64,000 nucleotides of DNA, taken from Ancylobacter gelatini. Lineage in GTDB: Bacteria; Pseudomonadota; Alphaproteobacteria; Rhizobiales; Xanthobacteraceae. The position numbers and the translations under genes are program-made. The DNA lies in contig NZ_JAKVIL010000004.1 in NCBI RefSeq assembly GCF_022601675.1, positions 124,001-188,000 on the forward strand. The letters are read 5' to 3'. Below the pieces are notes generated by a model. That model saw only the letters and a list, made by a program, of their open reading frames with translations. It was not told the DNA's origin and did not search any database. Positions 37,641 to 48,277 of the stretch are shown one piece after another. Each line of letters opens with the position of its first letter. Within the stretch, counting starts at the first letter, position 1.

Positions 37641-39044
37641 TCAGACCAGCATGCTCATCGGCTTTTCGATGATCTTCTTGAAGGCATCGAGAAGCATGGC
37701 GCCCATGGCGCCGTCCATCACCCGGTGGTCGCAGGAGATCGTCACCGTCATCACGGTGGCCACCGCCAGTTCGCCCTTCTTCACCACCGCCCGCTGCTCG
37801 CTGGCGCCGACCGCGAGGATGGTGGCGTGCGGCGGGTTGATGATGGCGGTGAAGTGCTTCATCCCGAACATGCCGAGATTGGAGATCGCCGAGGAGCCGC
37901 CCTGGTACTCGTTGGGCGCCAGCTTCTTGTTGCGGGCGCGGGTGGCGAGTTCGCGGGTCTCGTTGGAGATCGCGGAGAGCGTCTTGGTCTCGGCCTTGCG
38001 GATGATCGGGGTCAGCAGGCCCTTGCCGCCGTCGATCGCGACCGCGACGCCGATGTCGGAATGCTTCAGCTTGAGGTAGCGGTCGCCGCCCCACACCATG
38101 TTGGCATCCGGCACCTGCTGGAAGGCGAGCGCGTAGGCCTTGATGACGAAGTCGTTCACCGAGAGCTTGTAGGCCGGCTTGCCGTCCTTCTCGGGGGCGG
38201 ACTTGTTGAGCGTCTCGCGCAGCTTGAGCAGCTCATCCATGTCGCAGTCGACGGTGAGGTAGAAGGTCGGCACCGTCTGCCTTGCCTCGGTCATGCGCTG
38301 GGCGATGACGCGGCGCATGCCGTCGAGCGGGATTTCCTCATAGGTGCCCGGCTCGTAATAGGCCTTGGCCTGTTCGAGCACCGCGCTCGCCGAGGGAGCC
38401 GCCGGAGCCGGAGCGGAGGCGGGGGCGGCGGCAGCCGCTGCCGGAGCAGCGGCGGGCTTGGCAGCGCCGGGGGTCGCGGAGGCGACGTCGGCGGCGACCA
38501 CACGGCCATGCGGGCCGGAGCCCTTCACCGATGAGAGATCGACGCCCTTCTCCTTGGCGAGGCGACGCGCCAAAGGGGACGCGAAGACGCGGGAGCCGGA
38601 GGCGGCCGGAGCGGGTGCAGAGGCCGGAGCCGGAGCGGCGGCGGGGGCCGGCTCGGCCGGCTTCGGCGCTTCAGCCTTGGGGGCCTCGGCCGCCTTGGGG
38701 GCTTCAGCAGGCTTGGGGGCATCAGCCTTGGGGGCATCAGCCTTGGGGGCTTCCGCCTTCGGGGCGGAACCGGCACCGGCCGCAGCCGCGCCGACATCCT
38801 CGCCGTCGGCCGCAAGCACGGCGATGAGCTGGTTCACCGGCACGTCCTGGGAGCCTTCCGGCACCACGATCCTGGCGAGCGTGCCCTCGTCGATGGCCTC
38901 GACTTCCATCGTGGCCTTGTCGGTCTCGATTTCAGCGATGACGTCGCCGGGGGCGACCTTGTCGCCCTCTTTCTTGAGCCATTTGGCGAGGTTGCCCTTC
39001 TCCATGGTCGGAGACAGGGCCGGCATGAGAATCTCGATGGGCAT
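37641..39044 (-). CDS. pdhC: Pyruvate dehydrogenase E2, dihydrolipoamide acetyltransferase
   Basis: 467 residues. One lipoyl domain (about 1-80, lipoyl lysine in [10 protein letters not shown]), a long Ala/Pro/Lys linker (about 82-145) built of near-repeats of EAPKADAPKA, a peripheral subunit-binding domain (VFASPLARRLAKEKGVDLSSVKGSGPHGRV), a second Ala/Pro linker and the catalytic domain ending with SCDHRVMDGAMGA (the HxxxDG motif). It transfers acetyl groups to CoA at the core of the complex. It starts 12 bases after pdhB. Confidence 0.97.
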   Translation of the reverse strand: MPIEILMPALSPTMEKGNLAKWLKKEGDKVAPGDVIAEIETDKATMEVEAIDEGTLARIVVPEGSQDVPVNQLIAVLAADGEDVGAAAAGAGSAPKAEAPKADAPKADAPKPAEAPKAAEAPKAEAPKPAEPAPAAAPAPASAPAPAASGSRVFASPLARRLAKEKGVDLSSVKGSGPHGRVVAADVASATPGAAKPAAAPAAAAAAPASAPAPAAPSASAVLEQAKAYYEPGTYEEIPLDGMRRVIAQRMTEARQTVPTFYLTVDCDMDELLKLRETLNKSAPEKDGKPAYKLSVNDFVIKAYALAFQQVPDANMVWGGDRYLKLKHSDIGVAVAIDGGKGLLTPIIRKAETKTLSAISNETRELATRARNKKLAPNEYQGGSSAISNLGMFGMKHFTAIINPPHATILAVGASEQRAVVKKGELAVATVMTVTISCDHRVMDGAMGAMLLDAFKKIIEKPMSMLV

Positions 39045-39056
39045 GACGCTCTCCGA

Positions 39057-40472
39057 TCAGCGATAGGTGACCGCCCGCGCGGCGTCGATGACATCCTGCA
39101 CGGAGGGAAGCGCGAGCTTTTCGAGATTGGCGGCGTAGGGCATCGGCACATCCTTGCCAAAGACCCGCAGCACCGGCGCATCGAGATAGTCGAAGGCCCG
39201 CTCCATCACCCGCGCGGCGATTTCCGCGCCGACGCCGGACTGGCCCCAGCCCTCTTCCACCGTCACGAGGCGCCCGGTCTTCTGCACCGAGGCGAGGATG
39301 GTGTCGGTGTCCATCGGGCGGATGGTGCGCAGGTCGATTACCTCGGCATCAATGCCGAGCTTGGCCAGCTCTTCCGCCGCCTTGAGCGCGTAATTCATCC
39401 CGATGGACCAGGCCACCAGCGTAACGTCCTTGCCGGCGCGCGCGATGCGGGCCTTGCCGAGCGGGACGATGAAATCGTCGAGCTTGGGCACCGGAGAGGA
39501 GTGACCGTAGAGAATCTCGTTCTCAAGGAAGATCACCGGGTTGGGATCGCGGATCGCCGCCTTGAGCAGGCCCTTGGCGTCGGCCGCCGTATAGGGCGCG
39601 ACGACCTTGAGGCCGGGAATGTGCGAGTACCAGGAGGTGTAGTCCTGGCTGTGCTGGGCCGCCACGCGCGCCGCCGCGCCGTTCGGGCCGCGGAACACGA
39701 TCGAGGACTGCACCTGGCCGCCGGACATATAGAGCGTCTTGGCCGCCGAGTTGATGATCTGGTCGATCGCCTGCATGGCGAAGTTGAAGGTCATGAACTC
39801 GATGATAGGCTTCAGGCCCGCCATGGCCGCGCCGACGCCGACGCCGGCGAAGCCGTGCTCGGTGATCGGGGTGTCGATCACGCGCTTGGGGCCGAACTCC
39901 TGCAGCAGGCCCTGCGTGATCTTGTAGGCGCCCTGATACTCGGCGACTTCCTCGCCCATGACGAAGACGTCGCCGTCGCGGCGCATCTCCTCGGCCATGG
40001 CGTCACGCAGCGCCTCGCGCATGGTCTGGGTGACGAACTCGGTGCCTTCCGGCACTTCCGGCTCGGGGATTGCCGCCGGCTGGGGCGGGGTCGCGACCGC
40101 CGAATTCACGATAGCCGGGGCGGCGGGAGCGGACGCCGCGACCGGCGAGGGCTCCAGCGGCGCGGCCTCGACCGGCGGGGCAGACTGGGCCGCCTGGGGG
40201 CTCGGCGCGCTTGCCGCGCTGGCGTCCTCGCCATCGGCAAGGATCACGGCGATCGGGGTGTTCACCGCGACGTCCTGCGTGCCTTCCGGCACCAGGATCT
40301 TGCCGAGCGTGCCCTCGTCGATCGCCTCGACTTCCATCGTGGCCTTGTCGGTTTCGATCTCGGCGATCACATCGCCGGACTTCACCGTATCGCCTTCTTT
40401 TTTCAGCCACTTGGCCAGATTGCCCTTCTCCATGGTGGGAGACAGGGCCGGCATGAGAATTTCGGTCGGCAT
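39057..40472 (-). CDS. pdhB: Pyruvate dehydrogenase E1 beta subunit with N-terminal lipoyl domain
   Basis: 471 residues. Residues 1-80 form a lipoyl domain ([19 protein letters not shown], lipoyl Lys in [13 protein letters not shown]), joined by an Ala/Pro linker to the E1-beta transketolase-like domain (about 140-471): [41 protein letters not shown] and [13 protein letters not shown]. The lipoyl domain on E1 beta is an alphaproteobacterial trait. ATG 40472 fits the lipoyl start; an upstream in-frame TTG is rejected. Confidence 0.97.
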   Translation of the reverse strand: MPTEILMPALSPTMEKGNLAKWLKKEGDTVKSGDVIAEIETDKATMEVEAIDEGTLGKILVPEGTQDVAVNTPIAVILADGEDASAASAPSPQAAQSAPPVEAAPLEPSPVAASAPAAPAIVNSAVATPPQPAAIPEPEVPEGTEFVTQTMREALRDAMAEEMRRDGDVFVMGEEVAEYQGAYKITQGLLQEFGPKRVIDTPITEHGFAGVGVGAAMAGLKPIIEFMTFNFAMQAIDQIINSAAKTLYMSGGQVQSSIVFRGPNGAAARVAAQHSQDYTSWYSHIPGLKVVAPYTAADAKGLLKAAIRDPNPVIFLENEILYGHSSPVPKLDDFIVPLGKARIARAGKDVTLVAWSIGMNYALKAAEELAKLGIDAEVIDLRTIRPMDTDTILASVQKTGRLVTVEEGWGQSGVGAEIAARVMERAFDYLDAPVLRVFGKDVPMPYAANLEKLALPSVQDVIDAARAVTYR

Positions 40473-40509
40473 GGCGGCGTTCCCCAAAAGGTCGCGTCGA
40501 GATCGCGCG

Positions 40510-40824
40510 TCACTGATGCGTCTGTGCCGGAAGCACCAACGTCAGATTGCTGTAGACAGCCATCGAGGCGATGGCGACGAGGATGGCGGCGAAGAGCGCG
40601 ACCAGCATCTTGTTGAGGCTGGTCGCCTTGTCGGAGGGCGCCCCGGGGACGTGGCGCATGGCAAACGGCCACGCCACGGCCATGATGAGGCTGACGGCGG
40701 AAGAGCCGCCGCCGGCGCGGGTCACCGAGGCGATGCCATAGGCCAGCCGGATCGACAGGACCCAGATGACCGCCGCGGCCGAGACCGAGGCGACCAGGAG
40801 AACCCAGAACAGGTTGGCAAGCAT
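40510..40824 (-). CDS. Small membrane protein inside the pdh operon, hypothetical
   Basis: 104 residues with three predicted helices: [35 protein letters not shown] and [21 protein letters not shown] short polar loop, [15 protein letters not shown], separates helices two and three. Family not recognised. It lies between pdhA (28-base gap) and pdhB (37-base gap) on the same strand, so it must be co-transcribed. A link to pyruvate metabolism is only by position. Confidence 0.72.
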   Translation of the reverse strand: MLANLFWVLLVASVSAAAVIWVLSIRLAYGIASVTRAGGGSSAVSLIMAVAWPFAMRHVPGAPSDKATSLNKMLVALFAAILVAIASMAVYSNLTLVLPAQTHQ

Positions 40825-40852
40825 CAATGCGACCCCGGTGCCGGCGCGGCGA

Positions 40853-41926
40853 TCAGCGAAGCACGTCGGTGTAGAGCTCCGACGCGTCGGGCTCCGGATC
40901 GTTGGTGGCGAAATCGGCCGCCGCGTTCATGGTGTCGCGGATGCCGGCATCGACCGCCTTGAGGTCATCCTCGCTGGCCCACTTCTTCTCCAGAAGGCGG
41001 GCACGCACCTGCTCGATCGGATCGTGTTCGGTGCGCATCTTCTGCACCTCTTCCTTCGAGCGGTACTTGGCCGGGTCGGACATCGAGTGGCCGCGATAGC
41101 GGTAGGTCAGCATCTCAAGGATGTAGGGGCCCTTGCCGGAGCGGGCGAAGGCGACTGCGCGCTCGCCGGCGGCCTTGACCGCGCGCACATCCATGCCGTC
41201 GACCTGCTCGCCGGGAATGTTGAACGAGGCGCCGCGGCGGGAGAAGTCGGTCTGGGCGGAGGCGCGGTTCACCGCGGTGCCCATCGCGTATTTGTTGTTC
41301 TCGATGATGTAGACCACCGGCAGCTTCCAGAGCTCCGCCATGTTGAAGCTCTCATAGACCTGGCCCTGATTGGCGGCGCCATCGCCGAAATAGGCCAGGG
41401 TGACATTGCCGTTGTCGCGGTAGTGATTGGCGAAGGCGAGGCCGGTGCCGAGCGAGACCTGCGCGCCGACGATGCCGTGACCGCCGAAGAAGCCCTTCTC
41501 GATGCTGAACATGTGCATCGAGCCGCCCTTGCCCTTGGAATAACCGCCGCGACGGCCGGTAAGCTCGGCCATGACGCCCTTGGGATCCATGCCGGTGGCC
41601 AGCATGTGGCCGTGGTCGCGATAGCCGGTGATGACCTGATCGCCCTGCTTGAGCGCGAGCTGCATGCCGACGACGACGGCTTCCTGGCCGATATAGAGAT
41701 GGCAGAAGCCGCCGATCAGGCCCATGCCGTAAAGCTGGCCGGCCTTTTCCTCGAAGCGGCGAATCTCGAGCATCATCTTGTAGGCTTCGAGATCCTGCTC
41801 CTTGGTGAAGTCGAGGACGGAAGCGGCCTTTTCGCTCCGCCGAGCCGAGGCCCTCGTCGTCGCAGCCTTGGCCGCGGTCTTAGGTGCAGTCTTGCCAGCA
41901 ACCGTCTTCTTCGCGGCAACAACCAT
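40853..41926 (-). CDS. pdhA: Pyruvate dehydrogenase E1 alpha subunit
   Basis: 357 residues. It decarboxylates pyruvate with thiamine diphosphate. Seen: a 35-residue Ala/Lys/Thr-rich N-terminal extension, LEIRRFEEKAGQLYGMGLIGGFCHLYIGQEA, and the TDP motif GDGAANQGQVYESFNMAELW ending in NN (IENNKYAMG), then the YRYRGHSMSDPAKYR loop. First gene of pdhA-hyp-pdhB-pdhC-lpdA. The 245-base upstream region holds its likely promoter. Confidence 0.97.
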   Translation of the reverse strand: MVVAAKKTVAGKTAPKTAAKAATTRASARRSEKAASVLDFTKEQDLEAYKMMLEIRRFEEKAGQLYGMGLIGGFCHLYIGQEAVVVGMQLALKQGDQVITGYRDHGHMLATGMDPKGVMAELTGRRGGYSKGKGGSMHMFSIEKGFFGGHGIVGAQVSLGTGLAFANHYRDNGNVTLAYFGDGAANQGQVYESFNMAELWKLPVVYIIENNKYAMGTAVNRASAQTDFSRRGASFNIPGEQVDGMDVRAVKAAGERAVAFARSGKGPYILEMLTYRYRGHSMSDPAKYRSKEEVQKMRTEHDPIEQVRARLLEKKWASEDDLKAVDAGIRDTMNAAADFATNDPEPDASELYTDVLR

Positions 41927-42014
41927 GGCGCATCCCCAGCTCGTTACGAATTGGGTGAGCTTAATATCGCAACTTCCGGCAATGCGCTACGCCCGAAACG
42001 CAATGCTGCGCCGC

Positions 42015-42026
42015 ACAACATGTTGT
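42015..42026. promoter_or_regulatory. Perfect palindrome upstream of pdhA, possible operator
   Basis: ACAACATGTTGT is a perfect 12-base palindrome 89 bases before the pdhA start codon. The stretch just beyond it (about 42040-42160) is markedly AT-rich for this genome. The pair suggests a promoter with an operator for a dimeric regulator. No regulator gene is adjacent, so its identity is open. Confidence 0.4.
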
Positions 42027-42171
42027 AGACGCAATGGTTTCGGCATTTCAACTGAATTTGAGTTAATAAATAAAATTAGCTCAAATCAAGTTAAGTTCAT
42101 GCGATTCCTGAGTTTCCTCTCCGCAAGGTCATTTGCGTATAAAAAATACCATAAAACCACTCACGCAGCTT

Positions 42172-42504
42172 TCATGGCGCCGGCGGCGCCGCAACCGGAC
42201 GCAGCAGCACGAGGTCCTTCGGATGCACGAGATTGAGAAGCGAGCGCGCCTCCTCGTCGAGAAGGTCGGCATCGATCCGGTCGGGCGACAGCAGCCGGAC
42301 GCGGGATTCGATCGCCTCGCGACGGGAGCGCAGCGCGTCGCGCTCCTGCGTCAGTTCGGTGATCTGCTGCTCGAAGCCCCGGCGGGCGAGCAGGCCATAC
42401 TGGCCGTTATAGCCCTGAAAGGCGAAATAGCCGATCAGGGCCGCAGCTCCCAAATGGAGCGTGATGGTCTGGAATATGGAGCGCCAGCGCGTGCGAATAA
42501 TCAT
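42172..42504 (-). CDS. FtsB/DivIC-like septum formation initiator
   Basis: 110 residues: short basic cytoplasmic tail (MIIRTRWRSIFQ), one membrane helix (TITLHLGAAALIGYFAF), then a coiled coil (RRGFEQQITELTQERDALRSRREAIESRV) and a short C-terminal part (DRIDADLLDEEARSLLNLVHPKDLVLL). This is the FtsB architecture; FtsB joins FtsL and FtsQ in the divisome. The eno-ftsB-pdhA neighbourhood is conserved in alphaproteobacteria; here the SDR/hxlR pair separates it from eno. Confidence 0.88.
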   Translation of the reverse strand: MIIRTRWRSIFQTITLHLGAAALIGYFAFQGYNGQYGLLARRGFEQQITELTQERDALRSRREAIESRVRLLSPDRIDADLLDEEARSLLNLVHPKDLVLLRPVAAPPAP

Positions 42505-42586
42505 GAGGCCAGAGCCTAGCGCGCGGCGGTTGAGAGGGCGTTAACGATGATTGCGAAAGCCTCGCACCCCCTCCCTTGGCAGGAGA

Positions 42587-42613
42587 TGTGAGGCGGCGCG
42601 ACACCGCCTCACA
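42587..42613 (-). terminator. Hairpin after the SDR gene, possible terminator
   Basis: TGTGAGGCGG (42587-42596) and CCGCCTCACA (42604-42613) form a perfect 10-base stem with a 7-base loop, 6 bases past the SDR stop codon and upstream of ftsB. No T-run follows, so it is at best a weak intrinsic terminator. Confidence 0.45.
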
Positions 42614-42619
42614 CGCGCC

Positions 42620-43354
42620 TCAGACCTGAGCGAGGCCGCCGTCGACGAACACCTCGCCGCCGGTCATGAAGCTGCTGTCCGGCGAGGCGAGGAACGCCGC
42701 CACCGCGCCGGTCTCCGACGCCTCGCCGACACGGCCCAACACCGTGCTGGCGCCAACGGCCGCTATTCCCTCCTCGCCGACCACCTCAACCGCGAGTTCA
42801 GTGCGGATCGGGCCGGGTGACATCACGTTGACGCGGATGCCGGAAGCTTTGAGATCCAGCGCCCAGCTGCGCGCCAGGTTTCGCACGGCCGCCTTGGTCG
42901 CGCTGTAGATGCTGAACGCCGGCGTGCCCATGACGCTGGTACTGGACCCGGTGAGGATGATCGATCCGCCCGCCGACATGAGCGGCAGCGCCTTCTGCAC
43001 CGTAAAGATTAGGCCTTTGACGTTGACGTCGAAGGCCTGGTCGTAATGCTCGGGCGTGATCTCGCCGAGCGCGGCGAACGCCCCGGTGCCGGCATTGGCG
43101 AGCACGATGTCGAGCGTGCCGCGTTCGGCCTTCACCGTCTCGTAGAGCCGGTCGAGGTCGCCAAGCTCCGTGACCGAGCCCTGCACCGCCCGCGCCGAGG
43201 GGCCGAGCTTCGCCACGGCCTCGTCCAGCACCTCCCGCCGCCGCCCGAAGAGATAGACGAACGCGCCCTCTTCGATGAAGCGCTTCGCGGCGCCGAAACC
43301 GATGCCGCTTGCGCCGCCCGTGACTACCGCCGTCTTGCCTGCCAGCCTGCTCAT
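42620..43354 (-). CDS. SDR family NAD(P)-dependent oxidoreductase
   Basis: 244 residues, classical short-chain dehydrogenase. Cofactor motif TGGASGIGFGAAKRF (TGxxxGxG) near residue 12, NAG in LANAGTGAF, catalytic Ser in IILTGSSTS, and YSATKAAVRNLARSW carrying the YxxxK pair. Arg in YLFGRRREVLDEA after beta-2 favours NADP(H). Substrate unknown. It is divergent from an HxlR regulator that probably controls it. Confidence 0.9.
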   Translation of the reverse strand: MSRLAGKTAVVTGGASGIGFGAAKRFIEEGAFVYLFGRRREVLDEAVAKLGPSARAVQGSVTELGDLDRLYETVKAERGTLDIVLANAGTGAFAALGEITPEHYDQAFDVNVKGLIFTVQKALPLMSAGGSIILTGSSTSVMGTPAFSIYSATKAAVRNLARSWALDLKASGIRVNVMSPGPIRTELAVEVVGEEGIAAVGASTVLGRVGEASETGAVAAFLASPDSSFMTGGEVFVDGGLAQV

Positions 43355-43439
43355 GATGTGCTCCTTGGTTTAAGGTTGCACTGAGCTGGCAAGCTACCCA
43401 CCTATGGACAAGTATGCACCTTTTGGTAAGTGTCGAAAA

Positions 43440-43856
43440 ATGTCATCCGATCGCTCGACGCCTGTCCCGGCTCCGCCTCAGAACTGCACGCCGACGCTGC
43501 CCGGCTTCACGTGCGGGCTCGACGCCACCTTGCGGGTCATTTCGGGAAAATGGAAACCGCTGATCCTGTACTTCCTCGCCCAGGGCGGCCCCACCCGTTA
43601 TGGCGAACTGCGCCGCGCGGTGCGCGATGTCAGCGACAAGATGCTGATCCAGCAGTTGAAGGAGCTGGAGGGCGACGCCCTGGTGAAGCGCACCGACTAC
43701 AAGGAGGTGCCGCCGCGCGTGGACTACAGCCTCACGCCGCTGGGCCGGAGTCTGGCCGAGGCGCTGGTGCCGCTGTGCAACTGGGGCACGGAAAACCTTG
43801 CCGAAGTCACACGGGTCTTTGCCGAGCGCGAGAGCCTGAGGGCCACCCGGCGCTGA
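43440..43856 (+). CDS. HxlR family winged-helix transcriptional regulator
   Basis: About 138 residues. The HxlR domain starts at CGLDATLRVISGKWKPLILYFLAQGGPTRYGELRRAV and continues KMLIQQLKELEGDALVKR and PPRVDYSLTPLGRSLAEAL. C in FTCGLDATL is the usual N-terminal cysteine, which in some members senses electrophiles or oxidants. The ATG at 43404 would add 12 residues but leave only 49 bases to the SDR gene; 43440 is preferred because the GTATGCACCTTTTGGTAAGT stretch looks like an operator. It probably represses the SDR gene. Confidence 0.88.
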   Translation: MSSDRSTPVPAPPQNCTPTLPGFTCGLDATLRVISGKWKPLILYFLAQGGPTRYGELRRAVRDVSDKMLIQQLKELEGDALVKRTDYKEVPPRVDYSLTPLGRSLAEALVPLCNWGTENLAEVTRVFAERESLRATRR

Positions 43857-43861
43857 GTGCC

Positions 43862-43897
43862 CGCCAAAAGAAAATCCCCGGGACCGGCCCGGGGATT
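43862..43897 (-). terminator. Rho-independent terminator of eno
   Basis: AATCCCCGGG (43873-43882) and CCCGGGGATT (43888-43897) form a perfect 10-base stem with a 5-base loop. On the minus strand it is followed by TTTTCTTTT, so it ends eno, whose stop codon is at 43949. It may also stop hxlR from the other side, though the plus-strand tail is poor. Confidence 0.88.
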
Positions 43898-43948
43898 CGC
43901 GTAAGCATCCAACATCGCGCTGGCGGATGGCCCGCGCGCCTTTCAAGC

Positions 43949-45807
<1,859 letters not shown>

Positions 45808-45819
45808 GGGGCTTCCCCC

Positions 45820-47646
45820 TCACTCCACCGTGACGGACTTGGCAAGGTTGCGCGGCTGGTCGACATCGGTGCCCATCACGACCGCCGTGTGATAGGCGAG
45901 AAGCTGGATCGGCAGCGCATAGACGAGCGGCGCCACCGCCGGGTGGGTCTCCGGCAGAACCAGTGTCGCCTCGGTCTCGATGCCGGCCCTGGCCGCGCCC
46001 TCGGCGTCGGTCAGCAGGACGATGCGGCCACCGCGGGCGGCGACTTCCTGCATGTTCGACATGGTCTTCTCGAACACGGCATCGTGCGGGGCGATCACCA
46101 CCACCGGCATCTTCTCGTCGATCAGCGCGATCGGTCCGTGCTTCAGCTCGCCCGCCGCGTAACCTTCGGCGTGGATGTAGCTGATTTCCTTGAGCTTCAG
46201 CGCGCCTTCCATCGCCAGCGGATAGGCGGTGCCGCGCCCGAGATAGAGCACGTCCTGCGTCTTGGCGAAGGCGCGCGCCAGCGCCTCGATCTCGGGGCCG
46301 AGCTTGAGCGCCTCGTTCATCAGGCGCGGCACCTCTACCAGCGCCTGGACGATGGCCCGCTCCTCTTCCACGGAGAGCACGCCGCGCGCGCGGCCGGCGG
46401 CGACGGCCACGGCCGCCAGCGTTGCGAGCTGGCAGGTGAAGGCCTTGGTCGAGGCGACGCCAATCTCCGGGCCGGCGAGCGTCGGCATCACCACATCGGC
46501 CTCGCGGGCGATGGTGGACGTCGGCACGTTGACCACCGCCATGATGTGCTGGCCGTTTTCCTTGGCATAGCGCAGGCTCGCCAGCGTGTCGGCCGTCTCG
46601 CCGGACTGCGAGATGAGGACGGCAAGGCCGCTCTTCGGCAGCGGGGCCTCGCGGTAGCGGAACTCGGAGGCGACGTCGATCTCGACCGGCAGGCGGGCGA
46701 AGCGCTCGAACCAGTATTTCGCGATCAGCCCGGCATAATAGGCGGTGCCGCAGGCGGCGATGGAAATACGGTCGAGCGCGGCGAAATCGAAGGGCAGGTC
46801 GTCGGGCAGGCGCACCGTCCCGTTCGCCATGTCGAGATAATGGGCCAGCGTGTGGGCGACGACCTCGGGCTGCTCGTGCATCTCCTTGGCCATGAAGTGG
46901 CGGTGGTTGCCCTTCTCGACCAGGAAGGCGGTGGCGGCGGTCTTCTGGACCGGGCGCGCCACGATGTCGTTGGCGGCGTTGTGGATCTCGACGCCGTCAT
47001 GGGTCAGCACCGCCCAGTCGCCATCATCGAGATAGCAGATCGTGTCGGTGAAGGGCGCGAGCGCGATGGCGTCCGAGCCGAGATACATTTCGCCCTTGCC
47101 ATAGCCCACCGCGAGCGGGCTGCCCTTGCGAGCCCCGATCAGCAGGTTTTCGTCGCCGTCGAACAGGAAGGCCAGCGCAAAGGCGCCCTGCAGGCGTGGC
47201 AGCGCGGCGGCCACCGCGTCGACCGCGCTACGTCCGCAGCGCATCTCGCGCGTCACCAGATGGGCGACGACCTCGGTGTCGGTCTCGCTCTCGAAATTGG
47301 CACCGTCGCCGCGCAGCTCGTCGCGCAGCTCGCGGAAATTCTCGATGATGCCGTTATGCACCACGGACACCTGCGTGGTGGCGTGGGGATGGGCATTGGC
47401 CACGCTTGGCTTGCCATGGGTAGCCCAACGGGTGTGGCCGATGCCGATAGCGCCGGCCAGCGGGGCGTCGCGCAGCACGGTCTCAAGGTTGCGCAGCTTG
47501 CCCTCGGCGCGGCGACGCTCCAGCCGTCCGTGCTCCAGCGTGGCGATGCCGGCGGAATCGTAGCCGCGATATTCGAGGCGCCGAAGTGAATCGACCAGAC
47601 GATCGGCGACGGGCGCCGCACCTACGATGCCGATGATGCCACACAT
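45820..47646 (-). CDS. glmS: Glutamine--fructose-6-phosphate aminotransferase (isomerizing)
   Basis: 608 residues. It makes glucosamine-6-phosphate for peptidoglycan and LPS. N-terminal glutaminase with catalytic Cys2 (MCGIIGIVG), TRWATHGKPSVANAHPH and NGIIENFRELR; two SIS isomerase domains with CGTAYYAG, SQSGETADTLASLRYAK and the C-terminal DVDQPRNLAKSVTVE. With glmU 600 bases away it forms the UDP-GlcNAc route, split by a GNAT gene on the other strand. Confidence 0.97.
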   Translation of the reverse strand: MCGIIGIVGAAPVADRLVDSLRRLEYRGYDSAGIATLEHGRLERRRAEGKLRNLETVLRDAPLAGAIGIGHTRWATHGKPSVANAHPHATTQVSVVHNGIIENFRELRDELRGDGANFESETDTEVVAHLVTREMRCGRSAVDAVAAALPRLQGAFALAFLFDGDENLLIGARKGSPLAVGYGKGEMYLGSDAIALAPFTDTICYLDDGDWAVLTHDGVEIHNAANDIVARPVQKTAATAFLVEKGNHRHFMAKEMHEQPEVVAHTLAHYLDMANGTVRLPDDLPFDFAALDRISIAACGTAYYAGLIAKYWFERFARLPVEIDVASEFRYREAPLPKSGLAVLISQSGETADTLASLRYAKENGQHIMAVVNVPTSTIAREADVVMPTLAGPEIGVASTKAFTCQLATLAAVAVAAGRARGVLSVEEERAIVQALVEVPRLMNEALKLGPEIEALARAFAKTQDVLYLGRGTAYPLAMEGALKLKEISYIHAEGYAAGELKHGPIALIDEKMPVVVIAPHDAVFEKTMSNMQEVAARGGRIVLLTDAEGAARAGIETEATLVLPETHPAVAPLVYALPIQLLAYHTAVVMGTDVDQPRNLAKSVTVE

Positions 47647-47763
47647 GGGTGATCTGATCTCCGAACCGCACAGGATATTGCACCGCAGGGTTTAACCGCC
47701 GGTGACCGGGATACCGAAATCAAGTCTCATGTCGATTCGTATCGCCAGATTCCGGAGCCGCCC

Positions 47764-48273
47764 GTGACCACGCCTCCTTCCCGCTTCCGCGTCCGTCCGG
47801 CGCGGCCCTCTGATGTGCCGACACTGACCGGGCTGCTCAACGCCATCATCCGCGCCGGCGGCACGACGGCGCTGGAAACGGAGATGAGCGAGGCCGACGT
47901 CGCGCAGATGTTCCTCGCCGGCGCGGCCGTGCTGTGCTGCCATGTGGTCACCGGGCCGGACGACGATACGCCGCTCGGTTTCCAGACCGTGGTGCGTCAT
48001 GCCGAGCTGCCCCCTGGCTGGTGCGACATCGCCACCTTCACCCGGCGCGATCCCGCCCTGCCCGGCGCCGGACGCGCGCTGTTTTCCGCCACACGGGAGC
48101 GGGCGCGGGAACTCGGCCTCGTCACCATCAATGCCGCGATCCGCGCCGATAACAGCGGCGGGCTCGCCTATTATGGGAAGATGGGGTTCGACACCTATCG
48201 CACCCTCCCGGCCGTACCGCTGCGCTCGGGCGCATGCGTCGACCGCATCTTCAAGCGCTACGACCTCGGCTGA
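47764..48273 (+). CDS. GNAT family N-acetyltransferase
   Basis: 169 residues with the GNAT fold: RVRPARPSDVPTLTGLLNAIIRAGGTTALE, then the acetyl-CoA region DPALPGAGRALFSATRERARELG and the final INAAIRADNSGGLAYYGKMGFDTY. The P-loop-like motif (PGAGRALF) is a variant of RxxGxG/A. Substrate unknown. The start is GTG at 47764. It sits between glmS and glmU on the opposite strand and is unlikely to be part of their unit. Confidence 0.88.
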   Translation: MTTPPSRFRVRPARPSDVPTLTGLLNAIIRAGGTTALETEMSEADVAQMFLAGAAVLCCHVVTGPDDDTPLGFQTVVRHAELPPGWCDIATFTRRDPALPGAGRALFSATRERARELGLVTINAAIRADNSGGLAYYGKMGFDTYRTLPAVPLRSGACVDRIFKRYDLG

Positions 48274-48277
48274 CCGC

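Noticed and set aside
41802..42236. A plus-strand frame across the pdhA start and its upstream region
   Set aside because: It covers the likely promoter region and runs antisense to the conserved N-terminus of pdhA.
47647..47763. glmS ribozyme upstream of glmS
   Set aside because: The gap is only about 117 bases and shows no ribozyme core; the element is known from Gram-positive bacteria.
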